Below are positions 32,307 through 32,656 of a DNA stretch of 32,656 nt, piece by piece. The translations under genes and the position numbers were made by a program. A model generated the notes under the pieces. That model ran no database searches and had not been told where the DNA came from. It saw only the letters and a list, made by a program, of their open reading frames with translations. Within the stretch, counting starts at the first letter, position 1. Each line of letters opens with the position of its first letter. Origin of the DNA: Candidatus Omnitrophota bacterium (GTDB lineage: Bacteria > Omnitrophota > Gorgyraeia > 2-01-FULL-45-10); assembly GCA_030695905.1 (NCBI GenBank), contig JAUYOL010000010.1, forward strand, positions 1 to 32,656, given 5' to 3'.

Positions 32307-32334
32307 ATAGCCTAATTATGTTATGGAGTGATAT

Positions 32335-32363
32335 ATTTTAACCCTTTTCACCTGCTTCGTCAA
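32335..32363 (-). promoter_or_regulatory. Promoter of the hydrogenase-antiporter operon
   Basis: The minus strand has TTGACG (32363-32358), a spacer of 17 bases and TAAAAT (32340-32335), matching ten of 12 sigma70 consensus bases. Initiation near 32328 gives a leader of about 22 bases. No other promoter of this quality was noticed in the gene-dense run downstream to 17783. Confidence 0.8.
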
Positions 32364-32369
32364 GCACAC

Positions 32370-32386
32370 TGCCTAATCTTTAGGCA
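32370..32386. promoter_or_regulatory. Perfect 17-bp palindrome upstream of the hydrogenase promoter
   Basis: TGCCTAA, three bases, TTAGGCA is a perfect inverted repeat centred about 50 bases upstream of the predicted transcription start, immediately behind the -35. The size and position suit a dimeric regulator. It is not a terminator, as no T-run follows in either direction. I do not recognise the regulator. Confidence 0.5.
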
Positions 32387-32425
32387 ACCTAATAGCGCAT
32401 CCCCAGGGGCTGTGTCTCACTTGAA

Positions 32426-32656
32426 ATCTTTACGGGTCCTGTCGAGGGCAAGCCTTTCGGGTGGTTCAAAAGGCTGGCTCGTACGGGGTGTACGATAGAC
32501 TTGTAGTATATATGCAGTATCTTTCACGCCCCCGCTTGCTTTGTTCCGGAATCACAAAGTCAAATCAGCGGGGGCTGGTAACCCCATCCCGTAAACACTC
32601 GCCGCCTTATTGAACCCACCCTCAAGGCTTATCCCTCGCCACCCGTAAAGATTTTC
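32426..32656. mobile_element. Second large palindromic, MITE-like element, reaching the window edge
   Basis: ATCTTTACGGGT at 32426-32437 is perfectly inverted at 32641-32652, and the similarity continues inward for about 70 bases with mismatches (blocks such as AAGCCTT, GGTTCAA and AAGGC appear on both arms). Between the arms, GCCCCCGC pairs with GCGGGGGC at about 32537-32584, and inside that CTTTGT pairs with ACAAAG. The terminal sequences differ from those of the 253-bp element at 17528 but the nested-hairpin plan is the same. With the promoter region it fills the 350 bases after the first hydrogenase gene; no coding region is seen there. The right end may extend past the window. Confidence 0.65.

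Overview
The window reads as chromosome of an anaerobic, Gram-negative-type bacterium. The evidence is a group 4 membrane-bound [NiFe] hydrogenase with Mrp-type antiporter subunits, an ArnT-like lipid-sugar transferase cluster, and a lipoprotein cell-wall amidase. Gene order and the palindromic intergenic elements fit a poorly cultured phylum such as Omnitrophota, but that placement is a guess. Nearly everything lies on the minus strand; only smpB and ssrA are on the plus strand.

Layout, left to right. 1-419: three tRNA genes, of which tRNA-Arg(UCU) is interrupted by a group I intron. 476-7218 (minus): a tightly packed run read in the order amidase, murI, queD, queC-queE fusion, queF, fumarase alpha, fumarase beta, rph, rdgB. 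7231-8600: tRNA-Leu(CAG), smpB, tmRNA and two copies of a palindromic repeat, each directly 3' of a stable RNA. 8630-11747 (minus): an ArnT-like transferase, a GT2 glycosyltransferase and a YdjC/ChbG deacetylase, together resembling the Francisella galactosamine-lipid A pathway. 11824-17388 (minus): a complete bioBFHCDA operon behind a sigma70-type promoter overlapped by a BirA-like operator. 17528-17780: a 253-bp palindromic, MITE-like element. 17783-32306 (minus): one uninterrupted run of 19 genes encoding a HydB/HydG-like flavoprotein module, a polyferredoxin, group 4 hydrogenase subunits, antiporter subunits, a NuoI-like ferredoxin and the HycI maturation protease, with pabB and pabC at the tail. 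32335-32656: its promoter, a perfect 17-bp operator-like palindrome and a second large palindromic element running to the window edge.

The most notable system is the hydrogenase operon. An AsrA/AsrB- or HydB/HydG-type NAD(P)H module, normally seen with soluble sulfhydrogenases or sulfite reductases, precedes a membrane hydrogenase that carries a full Mrp antiporter set. The layout suggests a complex linking NAD(P)H (or NAD(P)+), ferredoxin and H2 to Na+/H+ translocation. Both Ni-binding CxxC motifs are present and the matching endopeptidase is in the operon, so it should be a true hydrogenase and not a Complex I or Mbx-type relative.
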